Shown here: positions 16,107-24,939 of the stretch, piece by piece | How positions within the stretch are numbered: the stretch's first letter is position 1 | How the letters are laid out: each line of letters opens with the position of its first letter | The notes under the pieces: model-generated | Told to the model about the DNA's origin: nothing | Database searches by the model: none | The model's input: the letters and a program-made list of their open reading frames with translations, nothing else | NCBI RefSeq assembly: GCF_008271465.1 | Contig: NZ_VMDU01000018.1 | Span: 1-55,927 of the forward strand | Source of the DNA: Tabrizicola flagellatus | Lineage (GTDB): Bacteria; Pseudomonadota; Alphaproteobacteria; Rhodobacterales; Rhodobacteraceae | Direction: 5' to 3' | DNA length: 55,927 bases | Made by a program: the position numbers and the translations under genes

Positions 16107-16278
16107 CCCCTGCTTTCGGCTTCGGGCGGCTGTCCAAGGCCGCACCGAAGTGACTGCGCTTTCCATCGCACAGGCGGAAACGATTGCACAAGGGCGCGCG
16201 ACATTGCCTTGGAACCACAGGAATTAAGGATTACAAGTTCGAGTGGCGACCGGAAAAACAGGCGTTGAGGGGACAGGA

Positions 16279-17376
16279 ATGCGGTTGGTTTGCCCGAATT
16301 GCGAGGCCAAATACGAGGTGCCCGAGGACGCGATTCCGGAAACGGGTCGCGATGTGCAATGCGCGAATTGCGGGCATGCCTGGTATCAGATGCGGCCGCG
16401 CGCGGCGGGGGCAGAGCCCGGCGCGGTTGCTCCGGCAGCCGCGCCGGCGGTTGTGCCGCCCCCGGCATCGGTTGCAGAGCCGCAACCCGAGCCGGCGGCC
16501 ATTGCGCCCGAACCGAAGGCGCCATCCGCGGACGTGCCCGTGGTTGCCGAGCCAGAACCGGAACGGGCGGTAGAGCCCGAACATTCTGCACAATCCGTCG
16601 AACCCGTTGCCGCACCGGAGACGCCGGCCGCGGTCGCGCCGGCCGCGGTGCCCGTGGTGGAGGCGGTCTCCGAGGTCCCGGTCGCGCCGGCGCCGGGGTC
16701 CGAGCCTTCGGTCGAGACCGTTGCTGCGGGGGCCGAACGTCAGCCGGACCCGGCGGCGGTGACCCCCGAGGCCCCGGCGACCGGCGAAGGAGTGGCGGAC
16801 CCCGAGGACGACGCGGCCCTTCCGGGGGCCGCCGCGGCTGCGCCGGTGGCCTACGCGGTGGATGACTCGGTGCTGGCCATCCTGCGCGAGGAGGCCGAGC
16901 GCGAGGCCGAGGCCCGCCGTGCCGAGGCCGCGCGTCCGCTGGAGGTGCAGCAGGATCTCGGGATCGACGCGGCCATCCCCGCCGCGGCGCCCGCTGTCGC
17001 GGCAGGTGCTGCTGCGGCGGCGGCCGCGGTAGACGAGGCCACGGACCGCGTGGCTGGCCGACGCACCCGTCTGCCGGATGTCGAGGAGATCAACTCGACC
17101 CTGCGTCCCAGCGAGCCGCCGGCGGAAGAGACGGTCGAAACCGCTGCACCCATCGAGGTCGAGGGCCGCAGCAGTTTCCGCAGCGGCTTCCTTCTGGTGC
17201 TGACCATCGCGATCCTGGCCTCGGCGCTCTACATCAGCGCCGATGCGCTGGCCCGGGCGGTTCCGGCCCTGGCCGGGGTGCTGGAGAGCTATGTCTCGCT
17301 CATCGACGGCCTGCGGTTGTGGATGGACGGGCTGATGCAGAGCGCGACGGTCGCGATCAACGGCTCGGGCGGCTGA
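16279..17376 (+). CDS. MJ0042-type zinc-ribbon membrane protein
   Basis: 365 aa. The N-terminus is an MJ0042-type zinc ribbon with two Cys pairs (MRLVCPNCEAKYEVPEDAI ... VQCANCGHAW). A long Ala/Pro/Glu-rich, low-complexity linker follows (residues ~40-260), then a single membrane helix near the C-terminus (GFLLVLTIAILASALYISADAL) and a short periplasmic tail. The layout is typical of alphaproteobacterial proteins found beside ftsEX, including those related to DUF3426. Function is unknown; a cytoplasmic metal-ribbon head on a membrane anchor is what can be seen. The start at ATG 16279 is supported by GGGGACAGGA just upstream. Confidence 0.85.
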   Translation: MRLVCPNCEAKYEVPEDAIPETGRDVQCANCGHAWYQMRPRAAGAEPGAVAPAAAPAVVPPPASVAEPQPEPAAIAPEPKAPSADVPVVAEPEPERAVEPEHSAQSVEPVAAPETPAAVAPAAVPVVEAVSEVPVAPAPGSEPSVETVAAGAERQPDPAAVTPEAPATGEGVADPEDDAALPGAAAAAPVAYAVDDSVLAILREEAEREAEARRAEAARPLEVQQDLGIDAAIPAAAPAVAAGAAAAAAAVDEATDRVAGRRTRLPDVEEINSTLRPSEPPAEETVETAAPIEVEGRSSFRSGFLLVLTIAILASALYISADALARAVPALAGVLESYVSLIDGLRLWMDGLMQSATVAINGSGG

Positions 17377-17451
17377 GGACCAATTCGGCTTGCCCCCGCG
17401 CGGGCAGGCCTTTATCCCTTGCGGCCGACCCATGATCCGCGAGGAACCGCC

Positions 17452-19185
17452 ATGACCAAGCCCCGTTTCGACAAGTCGAAGCTTCCCAGCCGCCACGTCA
17501 CCGAAGGCCCGGCGCGCGCCCCGCACCGCAGCTATTTCTATGCCATGGGGATCACCGAGGAAGAGATCCACCAGCCCTGGGTGGGCGTGGCGACCTGCTG
17601 GAACGAGGCGGCCCCCTGCAACATCGCGCTGAACCGGCAGGCCCAGGTCGTGAAGCAGGGCGTGAAGAAGGGCGGCGGCACCCCGCGCGAATTCACCACG
17701 ATCACCGTGACCGACGGCATCGCCATGGGGCACGAGGGGATGCGGTCCTCGCTGGCCAGCCGCGACGCCATCGCCGACACGGTGGAACTGACCATGCGCG
17801 GGCATTGCTACGACGCGCTGGTCGGCCTTGCCGGCTGCGACAAGTCCCTGCCGGGGATGATGATGGCGATGGTGCGGCTGAACGTGCCGTCGGTCTTCAT
17901 CTACGGCGGGTCGATCCTGCCGGGCCGCTACAACGGCCAGGACATCACGGTGCAGGACATGTTCGAGGCCGTGGGCAAGCACCAGGCCGCCAACCTGTCG
18001 GACGCGGAACTGGAGATCATGGAGCGGGTGGCCTGCCCGTCCTCGGGCGCCTGCGGCGCGCAGTACACGGCGAACACGATGGCCTGCGTGTCCGAGGCGA
18101 TTGGTCTGGCGTTGCTGAACTCGTCCTCGGCTCCGGCCCCTTATGAATCGCGCGACCAGTTCTGCGAGGCCTCGGGCGTGGCGGTGATGAACCTGATCGA
18201 GAAGAACATCCGCGCGCGGGACATCGTGACGCGGAAGTCGCTGGAAAACGCGGCGCGGGTGGTGGGCTGCACCGGCGGCTCGACCAACGCGGCGCTGCAC
18301 CTGCCCGCGATCGCCAATGAGGCGGGGATCGACTTTGACCTGTTCGACGTGGCGGACTGCATGAAGGACACGCCCTATTTCGTCGATCTGCGGCCGGGCG
18401 GCAAATATGTCGCCAAGGACCTGCACGAGGTCGGCGGCGTGGCCGTGGTGATGAAGGAACTGGCCAAGGCGGGCCTGTTGCACCTGGACTGCATGACCGC
18501 CAGCGGCAAGACCCTGGGCGAAAGCCTGGACGAGATCCGCGGCGAGGCGGACGGGCGGGTGATCCACCCGATCAGCAACCCCATCACGAAGACCGGCGGC
18601 GTGGTCGCGCTGCGCGGCAACCTGGCGCCCGACGGGGCCATTGTGAAGGTCGCGGGCATGACCGAGGCCGAGCAGGTCTTCACTGGCCCGGCGCGGGTGT
18701 TTGAGTGCGAGGAGGACGCATTCGAGGCGGTCAAGAAGCGCGAATACAAGGAGGGCGAGGTCATCGTCATCCGCAACGAGGGCCCGGCGGGCGGCCCCGG
18801 GATGCGCGAGATGCTGGCGACCACGGCGGCGCTGTCGGGTCAGGGCATGGGCAAGAAGGTGGCGCTGATCACCGACGGCCGCTTCTCGGGGGCGACGCGC
18901 GGCTTCTGCGTCGGCCATGTCGGCCCCGAGGCCGCGCATGGCGGGCCCATCGCGCTTCTGAAGAACGGCGACATGATCACGCTGAACGCGCTGACCGGCG
19001 AGTTGTCGGTGGCCCTGTCGGACGAGGAGCTTGCGAAGCGGAAGGCCGAATGGAAGGGACCGCGCAAGACGGCCTATACCTCGGGCGCGGTGCACAAGTT
19101 CGCCAGACTGTGCGGTGGCGCGCGCTGGGGGGCGGTGACGCATCCCGGCGCCAGAGGCGAAAGCCACGTCTACATGGACCAGTAA
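17452..19185 (+). CDS. ilvD: Dihydroxy-acid dehydratase
   Basis: 577 aa. IlvD dehydrates 2,3-dihydroxy-isovalerate and -methylvalerate in valine, isoleucine and leucine synthesis, using an iron-sulphur cluster. Visible hallmarks are ATCWNEAAPCN, GLAGCDKSLPGMMMAM, the CPSSGACGAQYTANTM block, the conserved GCTGGSTNAALHL and the C-terminal ITDGRFSGATRG. Conserved Cys residues in the first, second and fourth blocks fit cluster ligands. The start at 17452 rather than an upstream in-frame ATG follows the GAGGAACC ribosome site. A DUF6478-type gene begins 5 nt after the stop. Confidence 0.96.
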   Translation: MTKPRFDKSKLPSRHVTEGPARAPHRSYFYAMGITEEEIHQPWVGVATCWNEAAPCNIALNRQAQVVKQGVKKGGGTPREFTTITVTDGIAMGHEGMRSSLASRDAIADTVELTMRGHCYDALVGLAGCDKSLPGMMMAMVRLNVPSVFIYGGSILPGRYNGQDITVQDMFEAVGKHQAANLSDAELEIMERVACPSSGACGAQYTANTMACVSEAIGLALLNSSSAPAPYESRDQFCEASGVAVMNLIEKNIRARDIVTRKSLENAARVVGCTGGSTNAALHLPAIANEAGIDFDLFDVADCMKDTPYFVDLRPGGKYVAKDLHEVGGVAVVMKELAKAGLLHLDCMTASGKTLGESLDEIRGEADGRVIHPISNPITKTGGVVALRGNLAPDGAIVKVAGMTEAEQVFTGPARVFECEEDAFEAVKKREYKEGEVIVIRNEGPAGGPGMREMLATTAALSGQGMGKKVALITDGRFSGATRGFCVGHVGPEAAHGGPIALLKNGDMITLNALTGELSVALSDEELAKRKAEWKGPRKTAYTSGAVHKFARLCGGARWGAVTHPGARGESHVYMDQ

Positions 19186-19190
19186 GGTCG

Positions 19191-19964
19191 ATGGCCGGCC
19201 GGATCGCGCGCGGCATCGAGGGCTGGCACCAGCGCCGGACCGAGACGCGCTGGGCGCGCCTGGCCGAGGTCGCGCCCGAACTGGACCCATTCGAACTGCG
19301 TGCGCTGCGATCCGATGCGCGGGGGTTACGCCGGTCGCTTGACCGGGTGATGCAGGCCGCCGATGCGCGGCTGGCGCTGCCGCCGCTTGGTGCGGGCCTG
19401 CCGCAGATGCCGCTGGGTACCGACTGGAGCTGGCGCCCCGACCTGTGGCGCGTGGTGCTGGCCGAGCCGGGCGCGGTTGCATCGGGCGAGCGCACCGCGC
19501 TGGGCGAGGGTCTGGCACTGTATCACGACTGCCCGCTGGGCGAGGTCGTGGTGCGCCAGGTCCGCAACCAGGCGCCCGAGGACCGGGCTCCCTACGGGCT
19601 GGCGCTGGACGTGTTCGGGTTCCGGGGCAGTTTCCTGTCCCTGGCGCTGAACCTGCCCGCGGCCGCCGTCGAGGGGCTGCGGGCGCGGCATCTGGTGCGG
19701 GCCGAACTGGTGATCGACAGCGACCGGCCGGTGAAGGCCTACGCGAGGCTGAACATCCGGCACGGCCCGAACCTCGCGCAGCCGGTCAGCGCCCTGCCCG
19801 AGGCGGGCCGCGAGAAGCTGGCCGAGTTCGACCTGGCCTATGCCGATCTGAACGACCGCAGGATCGAGCGGGCATGGCTGGACCTGATCGTGAACGAGGC
19901 GGCGATGACCCGTATCGTGATCCGGGATGTGGTCGTCAGCCGGCGTCCGCGGGCGGAGCTTTAG
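19191..19964 (+). CDS. DUF6478-family protein
   Basis: 257 aa, soluble by appearance, with no signal peptide or membrane helix. It matches proteins I know as DUF6478 in Rhodobacterales: an Arg-rich N-terminus, a WSWRPDLWR motif near residue 80, then a beta-rich region (LALDVFGFRGSFLSLALNLP, KAYARLNIRHGPN) and a C-terminal Arg tail. The function is not established. It follows ilvD by 5 nt and is directly abutted by the next small gene (TAG then ATG), so all three are probably one transcript. Confidence 0.78.
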   Translation: MAGRIARGIEGWHQRRTETRWARLAEVAPELDPFELRALRSDARGLRRSLDRVMQAADARLALPPLGAGLPQMPLGTDWSWRPDLWRVVLAEPGAVASGERTALGEGLALYHDCPLGEVVVRQVRNQAPEDRAPYGLALDVFGFRGSFLSLALNLPAAAVEGLRARHLVRAELVIDSDRPVKAYARLNIRHGPNLAQPVSALPEAGREKLAEFDLAYADLNDRRIERAWLDLIVNEAAMTRIVIRDVVVSRRPRAEL

Positions 19965-20318
19965 ATGGCATTGACCCTTGAACCTGGCCGGATCGCCGGC
20001 GGAGTCTGGGAGGCGGCGCTGTCGGGCACGGCAGAGGCCGTGCCCGTCGAAGTGCTGACCGGGGGCCGCGCGGTGGAGGGGGTGGAGGTCCGCCCTCTGC
20101 CGGACGGGCGCCTTGCCCTGCGGGTGCCGATCCCGGCCTGGGCGCTGAACGAGGGCGTGCAGGTCTTTCTGGTGCAGGCGGGCGGCGCTGTGCTGGGCCG
20201 GTTCACCCTGATCGCGGGCGAGGCTGCCGAGGGCGACATCCGCGCCGAGCTGGCGCTGTTGCGGGCCGAGCTCGATCTCTTGAAGCGCGCCTTCCAGCGC
20301 CATGCGCGGGAAGGCTGA
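19965..20318 (+). CDS. Small hypothetical protein, coiled-coil tail
   Basis: 117 aa. A beta-rich N-terminal part (residues 1-85) is followed by a short amphipathic helix, AELALLRAELDLLKRAFQRH, likely to oligomerise or bind the preceding gene product. No family is recognised. It starts on the base after the stop of the DUF6478-type gene, suggesting paired function. Confidence 0.75.
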   Translation: MALTLEPGRIAGGVWEAALSGTAEAVPVEVLTGGRAVEGVEVRPLPDGRLALRVPIPAWALNEGVQVFLVQAGGAVLGRFTLIAGEAAEGDIRAELALLRAELDLLKRAFQRHAREG

Positions 20319-20321
20319 GGC

Positions 20322-20399
20322 AAGGCCTCGTCGTGCGCCTTCGGCTTCTCCTCGGGGCGCGGACCCCGCGAGGAGCGGCGAAGCCGACGACGAGCCGTT
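20322..20399. repeat. Dispersed palindromic element, copy C
   Basis: The best-preserved hairpin of the family: CGCCTTCGGCTTCTCCTCG on the left faces CGAGGAGCGGCGAAGCCGAC on the right. It fills almost the whole convergent gap between the small hypothetical gene and the peroxiredoxin gene. Confidence 0.8.
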
Positions 20400-20401
20400 C
20401 C

Positions 20402-20887
20402 CTAGAGCTGCGCCAGCAGGTATTCCCCGGCCGAGATCTCGCAGCCGGTGCCGGTTTCGGGGTTGAACTTCGTCACCACCCCGTCCTCGACCAGCGCCGA
20501 ATAGCGTTTCGAGCGGTTGAAGAAGCCCAGGTGCGGCACGTCGAAGGTCTGGCCGATGGCCCTGGTGAAGCTGGCGTCGGCATCGCCCAGCATGGTGATC
20601 CCGGCGGCGGTGGCCCCGGTCGCCTCGCCCCAGGCCTTCATCACGAAGGGGTCGTTGACGGAAATGCAGATGATCTCGTCCACGCCCTTGTCGGCAAAGG
20701 CCTTGGCGGTGCGGATGAAGCTGGGGACATGGGCGGTCGAGCAGGTGCCGGTATAGGCGCCGGGCAGGCCGAAGATCACCACCTTGCGGCCCTTGAGCCT
20801 GTCGGCGAGCTGCACCGTCTCGGCCCCGTTGTCGCCCATCCGCAAGAGCGTCGCGTCGGGAAGTTTCGCGCCTACGGCAATCGTCAT
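20402..20887 (-). CDS. Peroxiredoxin (Prx5 type)
   Basis: 161 aa. It reduces hydrogen peroxide and organic peroxides through a peroxidatic Cys. That residue is Cys49 in the motif PGAYTGTCSTAHVPSF, the Prx5/hybrid-family form of PxxxTxxC. CISVNDPFVMKAWG and the C-terminal CEISAGEYLLAQL also fit the family; the Cys near the end could be a resolving residue. It is full length and stands alone on the minus strand, divergent from the ferredoxin reductase gene. Confidence 0.92.
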   Translation of the reverse strand: MTIAVGAKLPDATLLRMGDNGAETVQLADRLKGRKVVIFGLPGAYTGTCSTAHVPSFIRTAKAFADKGVDEIICISVNDPFVMKAWGEATGATAAGITMLGDADASFTRAIGQTFDVPHLGFFNRSKRYSALVEDGVVTKFNPETGTGCEISAGEYLLAQL

Positions 20888-20979
20888 GTCCGGCAGTCCT
20901 TTCCGTTTCGGGTGCGTTGCACCTGTTGCGCCTTGGGTTATAGGCTCCGGCGCGGAACATGCCAGAGGGGGGCACGGCG

Positions 20980-22182
20980 ATGCGGGTGGTGATCGTGGGG
21001 GCAGGCCAGGCCGGGGCGTCGCTGGCTGCGAAGCTCAGGGCGCTGGGCCATGACGGCGAGATCGTGATGCTGGGCGAGGAACCCGCCCCGCCCTACCAGC
21101 GCCCGCCCCTGTCCAAGGCCTATCTCCTGGGCGAGATGGAGGCCGACCGGCTGTGGCTGCGCGCGCCGGAGTTCTGGGCCGAGAACCGGATCGATCTGCG
21201 CCTTGGCCAGCCGGTGACCGCCATCGACCCGGCGGCGCGGAGGGTGACGGTGGGCGGCGCGGTGCTGGGCTATGACCAGCTGGCGCTGACCACCGGGTCC
21301 ACCCCGCGCCGCCTGCCCGCCGCCATCGGCGGGGCGCTGGCGGGGGTTTACACCGTCCGGACCCTCGCCGATGTCGATGCCATGCGGGACGAGTTCCAGC
21401 CGGGCCGCCGCGTCATCGTCGTGGGCGGCGGCTATATCGGGCTGGAGGCGGCGGCGGTGGCGTCGAAGCTGGGCCTTGACGTGACGGTGCTGGAAATGGC
21501 GCCGCGCATCCTGCAACGGGTCGCCGCGCCCGAGACCTCGGCCCATGTGCGGGCGCTGCATCAGGCGCATGGCGTCCGGGTGCTGGAGGAGACGGGGCTT
21601 GACCGGCTGGAGGGCGAGGGGCGCGTCTCCAGCGCCGTCCTGAAGGACGGGCGGGTGCTGCCGGCGGATTTCGTGATCGTGGGGGTCGGGATCACGCCGA
21701 ACACGGCGCTGGCCGAGGCGGCGGGGCTCGCGCTCGACAACGGGATCGCCACGGACGAGATGGGGCGCACCTCGGACCCCGCGATCTGGGCGGCAGGGGA
21801 TTGCGCGTCCTTCCCGTGGAAGGGCGGGCGGATCCGGCTGGAATCGGTCGGCAATGCCATCGACCAGGGCGAGGCGGTGGCGGCGAACATCCTGGGCGCG
21901 GGGGCGGCCTATGAGGCCAAGCCCTGGTTCTGGTCGGATCAGTATGACCTGAAGCTCCAGATCGCCGGGCTGAACACCGGCTACGACCGCATCGTCACGC
22001 GCCGGGGCGAGGGGGAGTCGGTCAGCTTCTGGTATTACCGGGGCGCGGACCTCCTGGCGGTGGACGCGATGAACGACAGCCGCGCCTACATGGTGGGCAA
22101 GCGGCTGATCGAGATGGGCCGCAGCCCCGCGCCCGAGGCGATCGAGGGGGCGGCCGACCTGAAGGCGCTTCTGAAGGCATGA
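20980..22182 (+). CDS. FAD-dependent ferredoxin/rubredoxin reductase-type oxidoreductase
   Basis: 400 aa. Two Rossmann motifs are visible: VIVGAGQAGASLAAKLR at the N-terminus for FAD and VIVVGGGYIGLEAAAVASKLG near residue 150 for NAD(P)H, with WAAGDCASFP near residue 275. The PPYQRPPLSKAYLLGE block and the C-terminal reductase domain identify the putidaredoxin/rhodocoxin reductase class, which passes electrons from NAD(P)H to a [2Fe-2S] ferredoxin for a P450 or dioxygenase. No such partner is nearby. The start at ATG 20980 is set by the dinucleotide-binding fold. It overlaps rsmD by 4 nt. Confidence 0.89.
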   Translation: MRVVIVGAGQAGASLAAKLRALGHDGEIVMLGEEPAPPYQRPPLSKAYLLGEMEADRLWLRAPEFWAENRIDLRLGQPVTAIDPAARRVTVGGAVLGYDQLALTTGSTPRRLPAAIGGALAGVYTVRTLADVDAMRDEFQPGRRVIVVGGGYIGLEAAAVASKLGLDVTVLEMAPRILQRVAAPETSAHVRALHQAHGVRVLEETGLDRLEGEGRVSSAVLKDGRVLPADFVIVGVGITPNTALAEAAGLALDNGIATDEMGRTSDPAIWAAGDCASFPWKGGRIRLESVGNAIDQGEAVAANILGAGAAYEAKPWFWSDQYDLKLQIAGLNTGYDRIVTRRGEGESVSFWYYRGADLLAVDAMNDSRAYMVGKRLIEMGRSPAPEAIEGAADLKALLKA

Positions 22183-22742
22183 GGATCATCGGCGGCGCGC
22201 GCCGGGGACTGAAACTGGCCGAGGTCGGCGCGGGCGATCAGGCCGCGCATCTGCGCCCCACCGCGGACCGGGTGCGCGAGGCGATCTTCAACCTCCTGGT
22301 CAATGGCGGGCACGGCAACCCGGTCGCGGGGGCGCGGGTGCTGGACCTGTTCGCCGGGACCGGCGCCCTTGGGCTGGAAAGCCTGAGCCGGGGCGCGGCC
22401 TTCGCCGCCTTCGTCGATGACGGGGCGAAGGCCCTGGCGCTGATCCGGGCCAACATCGCAAGGATGGGAGCGGAGAGGGTGACGCAGGTCCTGCGGCAGG
22501 ATGCGCGGCGGCTGGGGGCCAATCCGGGCGCGCCTTGCGATCTGGTCTTTCTCGACCCGCCCTATGGCAAGGGTCTGGGCGAGGCGGCGCTGGCGGCGGC
22601 CCTGCGCGGCGGCTGGATCGCGCCGGGGGCAATGGTGGTCTGGGAAGAGGGAGCGGCGCCTGAGCTGCCGGAGGGGTTTGCGCCCATCGACCAGCGCCGC
22701 TATGGCGACACCATCGTGACCCTGCTGCGAGCCCCCGGATGA
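22179..22742 (+). CDS. rsmD: 16S rRNA (guanine966-N2)-methyltransferase
   Basis: 187 aa. RsmD methylates G966 in helix 31 of 16S rRNA during 30S assembly. The opening MRIIGGARRGLKL, the RPTADRVREAIFNLL block, the SAM-binding VLDLFAGTGALGLESLSRGA and the catalytic motif LDPPYGKG (an N/DPPY motif) all fit. It overlaps the preceding reductase gene and the following HAD gene by 4 nt each. Confidence 0.95.
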   Translation: MRIIGGARRGLKLAEVGAGDQAAHLRPTADRVREAIFNLLVNGGHGNPVAGARVLDLFAGTGALGLESLSRGAAFAAFVDDGAKALALIRANIARMGAERVTQVLRQDARRLGANPGAPCDLVFLDPPYGKGLGEAALAAALRGGWIAPGAMVVWEEGAAPELPEGFAPIDQRRYGDTIVTLLRAPG

Positions 22743-23395
22743 CCCGACCCCAGGCCGTGCTGTTCGACTGCGACGGCGTCGTCGTGGACAGCGAGCCCCC
22801 GACCTTTGCCCTGTTCATGGAAGACCTGGCCGCGCACGGCCTGCCCCTGACCCCGGTCGAGTTCGAGACCGGCTTCGTCGGGCTGACGGTCGAGATGATC
22901 GCCGAACGTGCCCGCGCCGCCGGGGCGGACCTGCCGCTGGACTGGTCGGCGCGGTTCTACGACCGGATGTATGCCATGCTGGCTGCGGGCGTGCCGCTGG
23001 TTCCCGGGGTCGTGGGCGTGCTCGACCTGCTGGACGCAGCGGGGGTGCCCTATGCCATGGGCTCGAACGGGTCGATGGTGAAGATGCGGATCACGCTGGG
23101 CCAGCACGGGCTGATGGACCGCTTCCGAGCGGTGATCTCGGGGCAGGAGATCGGCCGGCCGAAGCCTGCCCCGGATGTCTATCTGCGCGCCGCGGAGGCC
23201 TGCGACGCCGATCCGGGGGCCTGCGTGGTGATCGAGGACAGCGCCTCGGGGGCGCGGGCGGGGCTGGCGGCGGGCGCGCGCGTGCTGGGCTATGCCGGGC
23301 ACGGGGCGGATACGGTGACCGCGCGGCAACTGACGGCGCTGGGCGTGCCGCTGTTTCATCGGATGGAGGACCTGGCGGGGCTGCTGGGTCTTTAG
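22739..23395 (+). CDS. HAD-superfamily phosphatase (subfamily IA)
   Basis: 218 aa. The HAD motifs are in order: FDCDGVVVDSEP (nucleophile Asp), MGSNGS (motif II), a conserved Lys in GRPKPAPDVY (motif III) and VIEDSASGARAGLAAG (motif IV). A helical cap sits between the first two. It resembles phosphoglycolate phosphatase and beta-phosphoglucomutase-like enzymes; the substrate cannot be assigned. It is the third gene of a rightward unit and is followed by palindromic element D. Confidence 0.87.
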   Translation: MTRPQAVLFDCDGVVVDSEPPTFALFMEDLAAHGLPLTPVEFETGFVGLTVEMIAERARAAGADLPLDWSARFYDRMYAMLAAGVPLVPGVVGVLDLLDAAGVPYAMGSNGSMVKMRITLGQHGLMDRFRAVISGQEIGRPKPAPDVYLRAAEACDADPGACVVIEDSASGARAGLAAGARVLGYAGHGADTVTARQLTALGVPLFHRMEDLAGLLGL

Positions 23396-23400
23396 GCGGG

Positions 23401-23467
23401 GCCTCCTCGTTCGACTTCGTCTCCTCGTCGGGGCGCGCTGCGAGGAGGGACGAAGTCCACGACGAGC
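23401..23467. repeat. Dispersed palindromic element, copy D
   Basis: Left arm GCCTCCTCGTTCGACTTCGT..., right arm CGAGGAGGGACGAAGTCC...GACGAGC. It occupies nearly all of the 74-bp convergent gap between the HAD gene and recR. Confidence 0.8.
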
Positions 23468-23469
23468 GG

Positions 23470-24066
23470 TCAGATCCGGCGCCGCGCGCGGAGCGCCGCG
23501 CCGATGGTGCCGTCGTCGAGATAGTCGAGTTCCCCGCCGATCGGCACGCCCTGGGCAAGGGTGGTGATCTGCGCCTCGGTCCCGGCCAGCGCGTCGGCGA
23601 TGTAATGCGCGGTGGTCTGGCCATCGACGGTGGCGTTCAGTGCCAGGATCACCTCGCGGATGCCCTCCTCGGCCACGCGGGCGACGAGGCGGGGGATGCC
23701 CAGTTCCTCCGGCCCCACCGCATCCAGCGCCGAGAGCGTGCCGCCCAGAACGTGATAGCGGCCGCGGAAGGCCCGTCCCCGCTCCATCGCCCAGAGATCG
23801 GCCACATCCTCGACCACGCAGATCTCGCCCGTCGCCCGGGCAGGATCGGCGCAGATCGCGCAGGTCTCGGCAGTGGAGATGTTGCCGCAGACCCGGCAGT
23901 CCTTGGCGGTCAGCGCGACCTCGGCCATGGCCTGCGCCAGCGGCGCCATCAGCTGCGCGCGCTTTTTCAGCAACACCAGCACCGCCCGCCGCGCCGAGCG
24001 GGGGCCGAGGCCCGGCAGGCGGGCCATCAGTTCGATCAGCGCCTCGATGCCGGTGTCGTCGGCCAT
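23470..24066 (-). CDS. recR: Recombination protein RecR
   Basis: 198 aa. RecR works with RecO and RecF to load RecA on gapped DNA. The N-terminal helix-hairpin-helix ([19 protein letters not shown]), the Cys4 zinc finger ([16 protein letters not shown]), the Toprim domain with [15 protein letters not shown], and the C-terminal Walker-like tail are all present. It lies 3 bp downstream of the ybaB stop, in the widespread dnaX-ybaB-recR order. Confidence 0.97.
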   Translation of the reverse strand: MADDTGIEALIELMARLPGLGPRSARRAVLVLLKKRAQLMAPLAQAMAEVALTAKDCRVCGNISTAETCAICADPARATGEICVVEDVADLWAMERGRAFRGRYHVLGGTLSALDAVGPEELGIPRLVARVAEEGIREVILALNATVDGQTTAHYIADALAGTEAQITTLAQGVPIGGELDYLDDGTIGAALRARRRI

Positions 24067-24069
24067 GGC

Positions 24070-24423
24070 CTAGAACGGCAGCTTCATGCCCGGCGGCATG
24101 CCCATGATCTCGGCCAGCTTGTTCATCTCCTGGTCGTTGCGGGCGCGGGCACGTTCCTGCACGTCACGGATCGCGGCGAGGATCAGATCCTCGACCATCT
24201 CCTTTTCCGAGGCGACGAGGATCGAGGGGTCGATGTCCAGCCCCGTCACCTCGCCCTTGGCGGTGGCGCGCGCCTTGACCAGGCCGCCCCCTGCTTCGCC
24301 GGTGACGATGGTGCGGGCCAGTTCCTCCTGCAGCTCGGCGAGCTTCGTCTGCATTTCCTGGGCGGCCTTCATCATCTTGGCCATGTCGCCAAGTCCGCCC
24401 AAAGCTCCCAGACCCTTCAGCAT
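24070..24423 (-). CDS. YbaB/EbfC nucleoid-associated protein
   Basis: 117 aa. A small dimeric DNA-binding protein. The N-terminal Gly/Leu-rich LKGLGALGGLGDMAKMMKAAQEMQ helix, the central beta region (GGGLVKARATAKGEVTGLDIDPS) and the C-terminal MPPGMKLPF are typical. Its place between dnaX and recR is conserved and points to a role in replication or repair; the exact role is unsettled. Confidence 0.95.
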   Translation of the reverse strand: MLKGLGALGGLGDMAKMMKAAQEMQTKLAELQEELARTIVTGEAGGGLVKARATAKGEVTGLDIDPSILVASEKEMVEDLILAAIRDVQERARARNDQEMNKLAEIMGMPPGMKLPF

Positions 24424-24477
24424 GTCAGTCTCCCGTTGTTTCTACCGAGATACGGGCCGATGCCCGCCGGTGCAAGG

Positions 24478-24939
24478 TTACGGTGTGGCGCGAAACAGCA
24501 TACGGCGGAGCGCGAAGCCGTTTGCGCGGAAAAACGCATGCGCCTCGGTGTTCGCTTCCCAGGTGTCGAGCAGGATCTCGTCGGCCCCGAGGTCGCGGGC
24601 CAGCCCACGCGCCGCGTGCAGAAGCGCGCGGCCCTGGCCCTGGCGGCGGGCGTCGGGGGCGACGGCGATCTGGTCGATCATCAGCCGGCGGTAGCCGGGC
24701 GAGAAGGCCGAGGGCGCCCGGGTCTGAAGCGTGCAGAGCGCGTAGCCCGTGGCCGGATCGCCGGCGAGGAAGGCGGTGCAGGCAGGGTCGGCGAGGCGTT
24801 CGGCGAACCAGGCGGCAAGGGCGGCAGGGTCGGGGTCGGGAAAGAAGGACTCGGGATAGTGGGTGGCGTGCCAGGCGTGGACATGGGCGTTCAGCCGCAC
24901 CAGCGTTCCGACATCCTGCGCCGTGGCCCGCCGGATCAT
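24478..24939 (-). CDS. GNAT-family acetyltransferase
   Basis: 153 aa. The acetyl-CoA-binding motif A is visible as IDQIAVAPDARRQGQGRALLHAA (R/QxxGxG/A), followed by ETEAHAFFRANGFALRR-like motif B (here NTEAHAFFRANGF). The substrate is unknown. It overlaps dnaX by 4 nt, so it is coupled to it, and is inserted between dnaX and ybaB, genes that are usually adjacent. Confidence 0.86.
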   Translation of the reverse strand: MIRRATAQDVGTLVRLNAHVHAWHATHYPESFFPDPDPAALAAWFAERLADPACTAFLAGDPATGYALCTLQTRAPSAFSPGYRRLMIDQIAVAPDARRQGQGRALLHAARGLARDLGADEILLDTWEANTEAHAFFRANGFALRRMLFRATP

